Notes: generated from the letters alone by a model not told the origin. A DNA stretch of 45,666 bases from Lentisphaerae bacterium RIFOXYA12_64_32 (GCA_001803235.1 MHBL01000319.1:1-45666); one strand, 5' to 3'; shown: positions 8,152 through 17,370, counted from the stretch's first letter. Translations and numbers: made by a program.

Positions 8152-10314
8152 ATGGCCTCGACACGAAAATCAAATAAGACCAAGACCGAAGCCAAACCGG
8201 AGAAGAAGCGCCGTCCGGGACAGGGTCGTCACCCCGCGACACCGCAGATCACGGAATCTGGTTCCTGTGATGTTCAGGTCGCCCCCGGACCGGCGGCAGA
8301 GATGAAGCGTCTGCTCGAGAAGACCCAGGCTGACCTGTCGGTCGCCGAGGAGAAGCTGCGGTGCCTGCGCTTGGAACGGGCTCGGGCCGAGAAAGAGATG
8401 GCGGCCTCCAAGCAGATGCTTCGCATGGTCCTGGATACCATCCCCGTGCGCGTCTTCTGGAAGGACCGCTATTCCATTTTCCTCGGCTGCAATGAGTCGT
8501 TCGCCAAAGACGCCGGGCTCGAGACCGCGGAAGACCTCATTGGCAAGGACGACTACCGCGCCGCCTGGCGCGACGAGGCAGACCGGTACCGCCGCGACGA
8601 CCAAGAAATTATGGCCAGCGGTACCCCACGGCTCAACTATGAAGACATACGCACCGGGCCGGACGGTCTGCCCCGTTTCCTGCGCACCAACAAGATCCCG
8701 CTGCGAGACGCGAAGGGCCGTGTCGTCGGGGTCTTGGGCTGCTATGAAGACGTCACGGAAGGCAAGGAGGCCATCGAGGCCCTGCAGGACTCGGAAGCCA
8801 AGTATCGGCGCCTGGTCGAGGATATCAACGAGATTCTGTTTGCCACCAACGAATTGGGCAAGATTACCTACATTGGCCCGGCCGTCGAGCTCCTGACCGG
8901 GTACAAGGCCGAGGACGTGGTGGGCCACGATTTCACCGAATTCATCCACCCGGAAGACGTCGAGCGCATCCGCAAACGCTTCTACGAAGTGCTGACCGGA
9001 CGGACGCGCCCCGGAAACTACCGGTTGCTCACCAAGTCGGGCGGGGTGCGCTGGGTCCAGACGTCGAGTCATCCCACGTTCGTCGAGGGCAAGTGCATTG
9101 GCCTCAGCGGCATTCTCACCGACATCAGCGAACACCTGGCTCTGCAGGAGCAACTGCGCCAGTCGCAACGCCTCGAGGCCGTCGGACAGCTTGCCGGCGG
9201 CATCGCACACGATTTCAGCAACCTGCTGATGGTGATCATCACAGGCGCGGAGTTTGTGCGCGATCAACTCCGGGGTGAGTCCGCCGCGGCGCAAGAGGTG
9301 AACCAGATATTGCACACGGCCCAGCAAGCGGCCAAGCTGATTTCGCAACTGCTGACGTTTTCACGGCGCCAAGTGTTGCGGGTACAGGTCCTGGACCTTA
9401 ACCAGGCACTGGCGGACACGCGCGAGATGCTCCTGCGCCTCATCGGCGAAGACGTCGAACTGCAATTCCGGCCGGATCCCAACCTGGGTGCGGTCCGCGT
9501 CGACCCGGCGCAGATGCAGCAGGTCCTGGTCAACCTGTGCGTCAACGCCCGAGAAGCCATGCCGAACGGTGGCCGCCTGACCATCGAGACGGCCAACGCG
9601 ATCCTCACCGAGGCCGACCGGCACCGGTTCCCGGAGACGGTCGACTTCGTCGCGGGCGACTACGTGCGCCTGCGGGCCAGCGATACCGGGCACGGCATGC
9701 CTGAGGATGTGCGAGCCCGCATTTTTGAGCCGTTCTTCACCACCAAGAGCCCCACCTCGAACAGCGGGCTGGGGATGTCCACGGTGTACGGCATCGTCCG
9801 CCAACACGATGGGTACATTGCCGTGGACAGTGCTCCCGGACAGGGCGCGGCCTTCGACGTGTATCTGCCCCGCTGCAGCGAACCGCCGCAGGAGCGGGCT
9901 GCGGACGCGAGACCGTCGTCATTGGCCAAGGGCGACGAAACGATTCTGCTGGTCGAGGATGATCCGGACGTACTCCGCGTCGAGGTCCGAATCCTTCGGC
10001 AACTCGGCTATGAAGTGATCGAGGCCACCACGGCCGAGGAGGCCCTCCGGTTGGCCGAGGAATCGGAAAAACGCATCGGACTGCTCTTCACCGACGTGGT
10101 TATGCCGGGGATGGACGGCCCGACCCTGGCGGAGAAACTGAGCGCTGCGTACCCGGACTTGAAAGTCATCCTCACCTCTGGCTACCCAGAGGAGCGTGTG
10201 GCACAACTGGGCGTGCCCAAGGACCGGACCAGCTTCATTCAGAAGCCCTTCAGCCGGCACGACGTCGCCAACCGCATCCGGCAACTCCTGGACGGCGCGC
10301 CTCCCGCGCCGTAA
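8152..10314 (+). CDS. Hybrid sensor histidine kinase (PAS-PAS-HisKA-HATPase-REC)
   Basis: A 720-residue cytoplasmic sensor with no membrane segment. Order: basic N-terminus, coiled coil (~45-85), PAS 1 (~85-205, WKDRYSIFLGCNESFAKDAG), PAS 2 (~215-335), HisKA with H-box GGIAHDFSNLLMVI (phospho-acceptor His353), HATPase with N-box VNLCVNAREAMP, DTGHGMP, FEPFFTTK and GLGMSTVYGI, then a receiver domain with the phosphorylatable Asp648 in LFTDVVMPGMDG. The C-terminal receiver without an output domain suggests feedback or phosphorelay to a separate regulator, none of which is adjacent. The ligand is unknown. The ATG at 8152 (MASTRKSNK) is preferred to an upstream ATG at 8002, whose 50 codons look non-coding; a GTG two codons earlier is also possible. 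AGGAG at 8121 is rather distant from either. Confidence 0.88.
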   Translation: MASTRKSNKTKTEAKPEKKRRPGQGRHPATPQITESGSCDVQVAPGPAAEMKRLLEKTQADLSVAEEKLRCLRLERARAEKEMAASKQMLRMVLDTIPVRVFWKDRYSIFLGCNESFAKDAGLETAEDLIGKDDYRAAWRDEADRYRRDDQEIMASGTPRLNYEDIRTGPDGLPRFLRTNKIPLRDAKGRVVGVLGCYEDVTEGKEAIEALQDSEAKYRRLVEDINEILFATNELGKITYIGPAVELLTGYKAEDVVGHDFTEFIHPEDVERIRKRFYEVLTGRTRPGNYRLLTKSGGVRWVQTSSHPTFVEGKCIGLSGILTDISEHLALQEQLRQSQRLEAVGQLAGGIAHDFSNLLMVIITGAEFVRDQLRGESAAAQEVNQILHTAQQAAKLISQLLTFSRRQVLRVQVLDLNQALADTREMLLRLIGEDVELQFRPDPNLGAVRVDPAQMQQVLVNLCVNAREAMPNGGRLTIETANAILTEADRHRFPETVDFVAGDYVRLRASDTGHGMPEDVRARIFEPFFTTKSPTSNSGLGMSTVYGIVRQHDGYIAVDSAPGQGAAFDVYLPRCSEPPQERAADARPSSLAKGDETILLVEDDPDVLRVEVRILRQLGYEVIEATTAEEALRLAEESEKRIGLLFTDVVMPGMDGPTLAEKLSAAYPDLKVILTSGYPEERVAQLGVPKDRTSFIQKPFSRHDVANRIRQLLDGAPPAP

Positions 10315-10351
10315 GCGCCCACCGCAGCGCCCACGGGCGTCAACGTAGCCG

Positions 10352-11890
10352 CTACACCTCCGCGCGCCATCCCAGGGCGCACTGCACCGCTTCCTGCCAG
10401 CGCGCGTACAGTCGATCGCGCGACTCGGCAGACATGACGGGGCCAAAGGTTCGCTCCGGCTGCCAGAGACGGCGGATATCGTCCAGCCCCGCCCAGAAGC
10501 CCACCGCCAGACCTGCCGCATAGGCAGCGCCCAGGGCGGTCGTCTCCTCGACCCGCGGCCGCAGCACCGGTACGCCAAGGACATCCGCCTGGAACTGGCA
10601 CAGGAAGTTGTTCTTCACCGCACCGCCGTCGACCCGCAACGACGGCAGCCCTCCCGCGGCGGCCGGCCCACCCAGCATGGCCTCGACCACATCTCGGGTC
10701 TGATAGGCAATGGCCTCAAGCGTGGCCCGGACAATGTGCGCCGCGGTCGTCCCCCGCGTCAATCCAACCAACGTACCGCGCGCGTACGGGGCCCAGTACG
10801 GGGCGCCCAACCCCGCCAGGGCCGGGACAAAATACACGCCGCCCGTGTCCGGCACGGACAGCGCCATGGCCTCGGTCTCCGCGGCGGAACGGATAATCCC
10901 CAGCCCGTCTCTGAGCCACTGAATGGCCGCGCCGGTGATGAAAATCGATCCCTCCAAAGCGTAGCTGACCGGCTGCTCCGGCAACGCGTAGGCAATCGTG
11001 CTGAGCAGCCCGGCGCGCGGCGGCGGCCGCACCGCCCCGACGTTCCGCAGCAGGAACGACCCGGTTCCGTACGTATTCTTCATCTCACCGGCGGTGAACC
11101 CCGCCTGACCGAACAACGCCGCCTGCTGATCACCAAGATCCCCCGCCACCGGAGTCTCGCCCGACCGGCCGGCTGCCTTGATACGGTCCAGATGGTCGCC
11201 GCAAGCGTCGGGGCGCAGTGTGCCGTAGACCTCGGCGCTCGACCGGACCCGAGGCAGGATCTCGCGCGGCACGCCGAACAGCCGCAGCAGTCCGTCGTCC
11301 CAGTCGAGCGTGTCGAGATTGAACAGCAGCGTGCGCGAGGCGTTCGTCGGGTCGGTGATGTGCTGGCCGGTGAGCTTCCAGATCAGCCAGGTATCGATGT
11401 TGCCGAACAGAATGCGCCGGCCCTTCACGGCATCACGGCAGTGCTGCAGGAGCCACTCGATCTTGGTCGCCGAGAAGTAGGCGTCGACCGGTAGTCCGGT
11501 CTTGCCTCGAATGCTCTCTTCGAGACCCCGAGCCTTGACCTCGTCGCAGCGCGCCGCGGTGCGACGGTCCTGCCAGACGATGGCGTTGTGGATCGGCTGC
11601 CCGGTCGCCCCGTCCCACAGCACGGTCGTCTCACGCTGGTTCGTGATCCCGATCGCGGCCAGGTCGCCAAGCCCCAGACCGGCGCACGACAGGGCCTCGG
11701 CCATGACCACCAGCGCGTTCCGCCAGATCTCCTCCGCGTCGTGCTCAACCCACCCGGGCTGCGGGTAGATCTGCCGGTGCTCGCGGTACGCCGACCCGAC
11801 CGGCTGCCCCGCACGGTCGAACACCATGAACCGCGTTCCGGTCGTGCCCTGGTCAATCGCGCCGACAAAGGAGGCAGATGCACTGGTCAT
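10352..11890 (-). CDS. glpK: Glycerol kinase
   Basis: A 512-residue FGGY-family kinase, close to the ~500 usual for GlpK; it phosphorylates glycerol to sn-glycerol-3-phosphate with ATP in the cytosol. Seen: the N-terminal phosphate loop GAIDQGTTGTRFMVFD, IWQDRRTAARC, AGDLGDQQAALFGQAGF (catalytic Asp region), KNTYGTGSFLL, and the C-terminal DGGAVKNNFLCQFQADVLG with PRVEETTALGAAYAAGLAVG. The start at 11890 (MTSASASFVG) has a textbook ribosome site (GGAGGAG, eight bases upstream); the open frame further upstream to 12442 is non-coding. No facilitator (glpF) or dehydrogenase (glpD) is next to it. It converges on the sensor kinase with a 37-base gap. Confidence 0.95.
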   Translation of the reverse strand: MTSASASFVGAIDQGTTGTRFMVFDRAGQPVGSAYREHRQIYPQPGWVEHDAEEIWRNALVVMAEALSCAGLGLGDLAAIGITNQRETTVLWDGATGQPIHNAIVWQDRRTAARCDEVKARGLEESIRGKTGLPVDAYFSATKIEWLLQHCRDAVKGRRILFGNIDTWLIWKLTGQHITDPTNASRTLLFNLDTLDWDDGLLRLFGVPREILPRVRSSAEVYGTLRPDACGDHLDRIKAAGRSGETPVAGDLGDQQAALFGQAGFTAGEMKNTYGTGSFLLRNVGAVRPPPRAGLLSTIAYALPEQPVSYALEGSIFITGAAIQWLRDGLGIIRSAAETEAMALSVPDTGGVYFVPALAGLGAPYWAPYARGTLVGLTRGTTAAHIVRATLEAIAYQTRDVVEAMLGGPAAAGGLPSLRVDGGAVKNNFLCQFQADVLGVPVLRPRVEETTALGAAYAAGLAVGFWAGLDDIRRLWQPERTFGPVMSAESRDRLYARWQEAVQCALGWRAEV

Positions 11891-12359
11891 GGTGACGTCT
11901 CCTCCGCAAGAAGCGACAAAGACCAGAGAAAGACTAGAGACGAAGACTTGAGACAAAGACCCAGATTTCGGTCTCCCTTCTTCGTCTCCAGTCTTCGTCT
12001 CTCCGTCCAGTCCGTTCTTCCTTTTCCATGCCAAGCCTGGCACTACCAACGGCTGGCAACGGCCGGCCCGGCGTCCGGCCTGCCGACAATAGACACCCCC
12101 GACCCGCCCCTGCCAAGCGCCCCGCCTGCCGCAGAGTCGCCGGGCCGTCCGTTGGGTCCGTTTCGTCCGTTCTTCCCGCCACCGCCGGCACTCCGCCCGG
12201 GCGTGAATTGTACACAAGTTAGGTGGTCGCATGCATTTCGCTATCCTACGCGCGGTGTAGGGTGAGTTATTGACCTGTTTCGAATCGAGGGCAACCCCGG
12301 CGGACCCCGGGCAACAGCACATTTCACCGCAGCGAAGGCAACGAAAGGACAGGCTTACC
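11891..12359. other. Divergent intergenic region with simple repeats (469 bp)
   Basis: Separates divergent glpK and fucosidase genes. It contains an imperfect inverted repeat (11936-12002) and GTCCGTTCTTCC-like repeats near 12016 and 12165. I see no gene or clear promoter. Confidence 0.4.
11936..12002. repeat. Imperfect inverted repeat of AGAGACGAAGACT units
   Basis: The 24-base left arm (11936-11959) and right arm (11979-12002) pair with two mismatches around a 19-base loop. Each arm itself is two degenerate copies of GAGACGAAGACT. Confidence 0.75.
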
Positions 12360-14111
12360 ATGGCGAAAAAATCGAGTGCAAAACGGACGCCGCGCGAACA
12401 GACACGCCAGTGGTTCCGGAACGCGAAATTCGGTATGTTCATTCACTGGGGCGTCTACGCGCTGCTGGGCAAGGGTGAGTGGATTCGCACCGTCGACAAG
12501 ATCCCGGAGAGCGAGTACGCAAAACTGCCGCCCAAGTTCAACCCGAAGAAGTTCAACCCCGACACCTGGGCCGCCCTCGCCAAGCGCGCCGGCATGCAGT
12601 ACATGGTCATCACCACCAAGCATCACGACGGCTTCTGCATGTTCGATGCGCACAACACCGACTGGAAGGTCACCCAGACGCCCTGTCGCAAGGACGTTCT
12701 GCGCCTGATGACCAAGTCGTTCCTGAAGAAGGGCCTCAAGGTCGGCTACTACTACTCCATCATGGACTGGCATCACGACGACTACCTGCCGCGCCTCGAC
12801 TGGGAGAAGGAGACGCGCCCGGCCGAAGGCCACAACGTCATGGACTACGTCCGGTACATGCGCGAACACATCCGCCAGCTTATGACCGAGTACCGCCCGG
12901 CCCCGTTCGTCCTCTGGTATGACGGCGGCTGGATCAACAAGCCTGAAGAACTCGGCGGCGCCCAAACCAACGCCACGGCGCGCAAGCTCAAGCCGGACAT
13001 CCTGATCAACGACCGCCACTTCACCCAGGAAGACCTGTACACGCCCGAGCAGCGCATCCCGCCGACCGGCATCGTGGACGAGAAAGGCCAGCCGCGCCTC
13101 TGGGAAGCTTGCATCACCATGACCTCGCACTGGTGGGGCTACGACAAGAACGAAAAAATCTACAAGACCTCCGAGTTCCTCATCCGCATGCTCGTCGACA
13201 TCGTCTCCAAGGGCGGCAACCTGCTGCTGAACATCGGCCCGAAACCGGACGGCACGGTGCAGAAGGAGTTCGTCGACCGCCTCAACGCGATCGGCACGTG
13301 GATGGACAAGTACTCCGAGGCCATCTACGGCACCACGGCCAGCCCGTTCAACCTCCTGCCGTTCTACGGCCGCGTCACCACCAAGGGCGACACGCTCTAC
13401 GTGCACGTCTTCGAGTGGCCGGGCGACCGCACCGTACGCCTGCCGAACCTGAGCAACCAGGTCAAGAAGGTCTGCCTGCTCGAGAAGGGCAAGCCCGAAC
13501 TGGACTTCGCCCGCGACGGCGCCGACTGGGTCATCACGCTGCCAAAGAAGGCCCCCGACAAGGCGGCCAGCGTCCTGGTCGTCAAGCTCGATGGCGCGCC
13601 CGAGGTCGAGAAGGTGGTGATCAAGCCCGGCGTCGATCGCGTCGTGAACCTGCCGGTCCTGTACGGCATGCTCGACGGCCCGCACGGCATGCGCATCCGC
13701 TACGAAAGCCGCGACGGCCAGATCCACGCCGGCAACTGGATCAACCCGAAGGACAACGTCGAGTGGAGTTTCACCGTGCCGAAGACCGGCAACTACCAGG
13801 CCTCGCTCGACTACGCCGTCGACAAGGACCAGGGCGGCAGCGAGGTCGAGTTCATCGTCAACGGCAAAACGACCCCGTGGCTCGCCCCCAACGGCATGGT
13901 CTTCGGATTCGGCTGCGCCGGCACGCAGGCCACCGCCGGTGCCAAACGCCAGGTCTGCAAGACCCGCGACACCGCCGGTGAGTTCAAGCTGAAGAAGGCC
14001 GCCGTCCTGCGCTTGAAAAAGGGCGAGAACACCATCAAGGTCATGGTTCCCAAGTTCGCGAAACAGAAAGGCATGGACCTGCGCGGCCTCGTCCTCAAGC
14101 CGGTGAAGTAG
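12360..14111 (+). CDS. Alpha-L-fucosidase, GH29
   Basis: A 583-residue retaining glycosidase that releases alpha-L-fucose. The TIM-barrel domain fills about residues 15-340: FGMFIHWGVYALLG, TTKHHDGFCMFDAHNTDW, and FVLWYDGGW, whose Asp is the expected nucleophile. Residues ~345-430 fit the GH29 C-terminal beta domain. The last ~140 residues (VEWSFTVPKTGNYQASLDYA, GSEVEFIVNGK) resemble a carbohydrate-binding jelly roll. The general acid is not assigned. The start at 12360 (MAKKSSAKRT) follows AAAGGACAGG and removes 30 non-coding codons. There is no signal peptide at this start, so the enzyme appears cytoplasmic, acting on imported oligosaccharides, unless exported by another route. The sulfatase at 15447 may serve the same sulfated fucose-containing substrate. 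Confidence 0.9.
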   Translation: MAKKSSAKRTPREQTRQWFRNAKFGMFIHWGVYALLGKGEWIRTVDKIPESEYAKLPPKFNPKKFNPDTWAALAKRAGMQYMVITTKHHDGFCMFDAHNTDWKVTQTPCRKDVLRLMTKSFLKKGLKVGYYYSIMDWHHDDYLPRLDWEKETRPAEGHNVMDYVRYMREHIRQLMTEYRPAPFVLWYDGGWINKPEELGGAQTNATARKLKPDILINDRHFTQEDLYTPEQRIPPTGIVDEKGQPRLWEACITMTSHWWGYDKNEKIYKTSEFLIRMLVDIVSKGGNLLLNIGPKPDGTVQKEFVDRLNAIGTWMDKYSEAIYGTTASPFNLLPFYGRVTTKGDTLYVHVFEWPGDRTVRLPNLSNQVKKVCLLEKGKPELDFARDGADWVITLPKKAPDKAASVLVVKLDGAPEVEKVVIKPGVDRVVNLPVLYGMLDGPHGMRIRYESRDGQIHAGNWINPKDNVEWSFTVPKTGNYQASLDYAVDKDQGGSEVEFIVNGKTTPWLAPNGMVFGFGCAGTQATAGAKRQVCKTRDTAGEFKLKKAAVLRLKKGENTIKVMVPKFAKQKGMDLRGLVLKPVK

Positions 14112-14145
14112 TGGCGGCTGGCACTGGGGGAACCGTGGAACGGAA

Positions 14146-14427
14146 CTGACGTTCGAATGGGATGAGACCAAGGCGCGGAAGAATCTCGTCAAGCATGGCG
14201 TCTCCTTTGAGGAAGCGCGCACCGTGTTCAACGACCCGCTTGCGGTAACGATCGCGGACCCGGACCATTCCGAAGAGCAAAACCGCTGGCTCGACATTGG
14301 GATGTCGGCAACGGGACGATTGCTGGTGGTATACTACACTGAGCGCGGACAAAGCATACGCATCATCGGTTGCCGGAAGGCCACGAGAACGGAACGAACA
14401 GACTATGAAAGCAAGGCCACACGCTAA
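14146..14427 (+). CDS. BrnT-like toxin (DUF497), apparent CTG start
   Basis: Reading CTG 14146 as the first codon gives a 93-residue protein: TFEWDETKARKNLVKHGVSF, EEARTVFNDPLAVT, then LLVVYYTERGQSIRIIGCRKATRTERTDYE. This is the DUF497/BrnT pattern, a RelE-fold ribonuclease toxin of type II systems. The in-frame stop at 14104 is followed by no ATG, GTG or TTG until GTG 14224, which would delete the conserved N-terminus. Either CTG is the start, or an ATG was lost and the gene is weakened. GGAACGGAA just before CTG could act as a ribosome site. The downstream small protein at 14441 is the likely antitoxin. Confidence 0.72.
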   Translation: MTFEWDETKARKNLVKHGVSFEEARTVFNDPLAVTIADPDHSEEQNRWLDIGMSATGRLLVVYYTERGQSIRIIGCRKATRTERTDYESKATR

Positions 14428-14440
14428 CGGTGGGGACGCA

Positions 14441-14662
14441 ATGAGAGCCGAGTACGATTTCTCCCGCGGCGTCCGGGGGAAACATGTCCGCGCCTACCGT
14501 GCAGGGCATGTCGTTCGGATCCGCAAAGCCGATGGTACTGTCGATGAACGCCACTTCACGCTGGCCGACGGTGACGTCATGCTGGATCCCGACCTGCGGG
14601 CCCGTTTCCCCGATTCGAAATCGGTGAACCACGCGCTTCGGTCCCGGGTCGCTCACGGTTGA
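14441..14662 (+). CDS. Small protein downstream of BrnT, probable cognate antitoxin
   Basis: A 73-residue protein beginning MRAEYDFSRGVRGKHVRAY and ending in LDPDLRARFPDSKSVNHALR. The EYDFS-GVRGK start and DPD--FPDS--VN-ALR end recur in small proteins encoded beside DUF497/BrnT or RelE toxins (from memory). It begins 13 bases after the toxin stop, with GTGGGGA upstream of ATG 14441. An in-frame ATG at 14405 would overlap the toxin but lacks a good ribosome site. DNA binding and autoregulation are inferred from the genetic arrangement only. Confidence 0.6.
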   Translation: MRAEYDFSRGVRGKHVRAYRAGHVVRIRKADGTVDERHFTLADGDVMLDPDLRARFPDSKSVNHALRSRVAHG

Positions 14663-14834
14663 GCGACCAGGCATGCAGTCTGGGGCTGCGCACTCCGCAG
14701 TCCCCTATCGATGAGCCGTCCGTCACGTGACGCCAAGGTCCCACCGAATGCCCCCCAACTTAAGCGGCTGCCTTGCCAGGGTGGCCGCCCCGTTCGGTTT
14801 GCCTAACGGGGCGCAAGGCAATAGATTCCCAAGT

Positions 14835-15068
14835 ATGAGCAAGACCGAAATCCTGGAAGCTCTGACGCATCTCACCGCGGCCGATCGCGGCGTCGTCTGG
14901 GAGTGTCTCTGGGAACTTGAGGAGCGCGGCCTGGTCGAGGACCGCGGCCCAACCGACGATGAGAAGGCACTCTTGGACCGGGAACTAGAGGCATACCAGC
15001 GCGACCGCGATGGCGGCTCGCCTTGGCCGGAGGTAGCCGCGCGGCTTAGGAGGAAAGCGCCGGCATGA
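14835..15068 (+). CDS. Antitoxin of the putative addiction-module (Unstab_antitox) family
   Basis: A 77-residue acidic protein: MSKTEILEALTHLTAADRG, then LDRELEAYQRDRDGGSPWPE and VAARLRR. The LDRRL--Y--DP--G--W-EV--R- tail is the hallmark of this antitoxin family. The frame extends upstream to 14727 but those 36 codons look random; ATG 14835 is chosen for its match to the family start. The stop overlaps the toxin start by four bases (ATGA at 15065), indicating translational coupling. Confidence 0.8.
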   Translation: MSKTEILEALTHLTAADRGVVWECLWELEERGLVEDRGPTDDEKALLDRELEAYQRDRDGGSPWPEVAARLRRKAPA

Positions 15069-15358
15069 AATGGACGGTCTCGATCCGTGCCCGGGCTGAG
15101 GCCGATCTGGCGGAAGCCCAGCAATGGTACAACCGGCAGCAGCCAGGACTGGGGGAGAACTTCCTCGACGAGATCGGCCGAGCCGTCGACATCTTGACCC
15201 ACTGCCCCGACCTGCATCCGGTGTACTACCGGGGATTCCGTCGTGTGCTTTGTCGACGGTTCCCGTATAAGATCTTCTACCGGATCGACGATGACCAGGT
15301 GATCGTGTTCCGCGTTCTGCATGCCAGGCGCGACCATCCGCAGCACCTGCCAGGATGA
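15065..15358 (+). CDS. ParE/RelE-family toxin
   Basis: A 97-residue toxin of the RelE/ParE superfamily: VSIRARAEADLAEAQQWYNR, GLGENFLDEIGRAVDIL, FRRVLCRRFPYKIFYRIDDD and VIVFRVLHARRDH. The R-RFPY-I-Y and H-RRD endings are typical of ParE. ParE members inhibit gyrase and RelE members cleave mRNA on ribosomes; sequence alone does not settle which. It overlaps the antitoxin gene by four bases. Confidence 0.85.
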   Translation: MKWTVSIRARAEADLAEAQQWYNRQQPGLGENFLDEIGRAVDILTHCPDLHPVYYRGFRRVLCRRFPYKIFYRIDDDQVIVFRVLHARRDHPQHLPG

Positions 15359-15446
15359 TTCCGCACGCGGCCTTCGCCTTGCTGTCCCCTCGCGTGCGGC
15401 CAAGGGAAGGATGCGGCGGTGGCATAGCACAGGAGACCCCCACCCC

Positions 15447-17192
15447 ATGTCACGCCAACCGAACGTCGTCTTCGTTCTGACCGATGACCAGGGTTATCCG
15501 CCGCTGGGGTGCCATGGGCATCCGTTTGTGCGCACGCCGGAACTCGATGCGTTCCACGGGGCGGCGGTGCGGTTCGAGCAGTTCCACTCCGGCACGACCT
15601 GCGCCCCGACCCGCGCCGGCCTGCTCACCGGGCACTACTGCAACTCGGCCGGTGTCTGGCACACGATCGGCGGGCGCTCGCTGCTGCGGCGCGACGAGTG
15701 GTCGCTCGCCGCCGCACTGCGCGACAACGGCTACCGCACCGGGCTGTTCGGCAAGTGGCATCTGGGCGACGAGTACCCCTACCGCCCGCAGGATCGCGGC
15801 TTCGAGACGGTCGTGTGTCACGGCGGCGGCGGCATCGGCAATCAACCCGACTGGTGGGGCAACGACTACTTCGACGACACCTACCAGGTCAACGGCACGC
15901 CACAGCACTTCGACGGCTACTGCACGGACGCGTTCTTCGCCGAGGCGCTGCGCTTCATCGAGACGAATCGCGAGCGGCCGTTCTTCTGCTACATCTCGAC
16001 CAACGCGCCGCACAGCCCGTTCAACGTCGAACCGCGGTACCGCGACCTGTACCGCGACAAGACCGCCAGCGAGCAGTACGCGCGCTTCCTCGGCATGATC
16101 ACGAACATCGACGAGAACTTCGGCCGGTTGCGCGCCAAACTGCGCGAACTCCGCATCGAGGACGACACAGTTCTGGTGTTCATGAGTGACAACGGCCAGA
16201 CCGGCCTGGGCGAACGCGTCGACGACATGTACACTGCCGGCATGCGCGGCCTGAAGGGCAGCCCATACGACGGCGGGCATCGTGTGCCGTTCTTCGTCCG
16301 CTGGCCAAACGGGCAGGTTGGCGGCGGTCGCAGCGTCCCCGAACTCACCAGCTACGTGGACTTCATGCCCACGATCCTGGACCTGTGCGGAGTCCGCACA
16401 CCCGCCGGGCGCTCGTTCCACGGCGACAGCCTGGCGCCGCTGCTGCGCGGCGAACCGGGCGGACGGTGGCGCGAACGCACCGCCGTCACCGACACGCAGC
16501 GCGTGGCGCACCCGCTGAAGTGGCGCATGAGCTGCGTCATGAAAGACACCTGGCGCCTGGTGAATCGCGATGAACTGTACGACATCGCGACCGACCCGCT
16601 CCAGGCGCACAACGTCGCCGACCGGTACCCCGCCCTGGTCGCCGAACTGCGCGCCGCCTACGAGACGTGGTGGGACCTCTGTTCGCATCAGATGGACGAC
16701 GATATTCCGGTCAGTGTCGGCGCGCCCGGCCAGGCGGAAGCCGTCCTGAACAGCCACGACCTGCGCAATGAGCAGGACCACTCGCTGGTCTGGAACCAAG
16801 CGCAGGTGCGCCAGGGCGAAATCTGCCACGGCTACTGGGAGGTGCAGGTCGAGACGGCCGGCGTCTACGAGTTCGAACTCCGACGCTGGCCGAAAGAGGC
16901 GGGGCATGCGATCGGTGGCGGCATCACCGGGCCCGACATCGAGTACCGGCGCGACGCCATTGCGCCAGGCGCCGAAACGCACTACACCGGCGGCAAGGCG
17001 CTGGGCTACAACACCGCCTGCCTGAACCTCAGCGGTCTGCCGCAACAGTGCCTCGCCATCACCCCCGGCGACGCCGGCGCGACCTTCCGCCTGCGTCTCG
17101 ACGCCGGCCCGCGCCACGTGCGGGCCCAGTTCTCCGACTGCGCCGGCCGCTACGGCTCGGCGTACTACGTCTACATCCGACGCGTGGAGTGA
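15447..17192 (+). CDS. Sulfatase (type I, formylglycine-dependent)
   Basis: A 581-residue arylsulfatase-family hydrolase. Metal-binding Asp13-Asp14 lie in NVVFVLTDDQG, and Cys52 in the maturation motif CAPTRAGLLTG is the residue converted to formylglycine by a sulfatase-modifying enzyme (none in this window). FGKWHLGD, MSDNGQTGLGE and the GSPYDGGHRVPFFVRWP block are also family features. The catalytic domain ends near residue 430; the ~150-residue extension (YWEVQVETAGVYEFELRRWP) looks like a beta-sandwich carbohydrate-binding module. The start at 15447 has AGGAGA ten bases upstream; the in-frame region back to 15321 overlaps the toxin gene and is rejected. No signal peptide is evident. With the nearby fucosidase it suggests use of sulfated fucose-containing glycans, an inference from proximity. 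Confidence 0.9.
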   Translation: MSRQPNVVFVLTDDQGYPPLGCHGHPFVRTPELDAFHGAAVRFEQFHSGTTCAPTRAGLLTGHYCNSAGVWHTIGGRSLLRRDEWSLAAALRDNGYRTGLFGKWHLGDEYPYRPQDRGFETVVCHGGGGIGNQPDWWGNDYFDDTYQVNGTPQHFDGYCTDAFFAEALRFIETNRERPFFCYISTNAPHSPFNVEPRYRDLYRDKTASEQYARFLGMITNIDENFGRLRAKLRELRIEDDTVLVFMSDNGQTGLGERVDDMYTAGMRGLKGSPYDGGHRVPFFVRWPNGQVGGGRSVPELTSYVDFMPTILDLCGVRTPAGRSFHGDSLAPLLRGEPGGRWRERTAVTDTQRVAHPLKWRMSCVMKDTWRLVNRDELYDIATDPLQAHNVADRYPALVAELRAAYETWWDLCSHQMDDDIPVSVGAPGQAEAVLNSHDLRNEQDHSLVWNQAQVRQGEICHGYWEVQVETAGVYEFELRRWPKEAGHAIGGGITGPDIEYRRDAIAPGAETHYTGGKALGYNTACLNLSGLPQQCLAITPGDAGATFRLRLDAGPRHVRAQFSDCAGRYGSAYYVYIRRVE

Positions 17193-17370
17193 AACGGGGA
17201 GAGGTGTCAGGTTTCGGGTGTCAGGTCAGCGGTAGGCACACGAAACCGGTACTCTGCCCCGTTTGTGGCGCAACCCGCCCAACAGGCCCGACGCCGGTGA
17301 GGCGTGGCGCCAGGCTTGTAGTTCCGCGTTCAGGGCCTGTCGATTTAACCACCTCAGATGCGCAACCACA

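Noticed and set aside
10352..12442. 696-codon reading of glycerol kinase
   Set aside because: The extra 184 N-terminal codons cover simple-repeat DNA. The strong GGAGGAG and family-typical start are at 11890.
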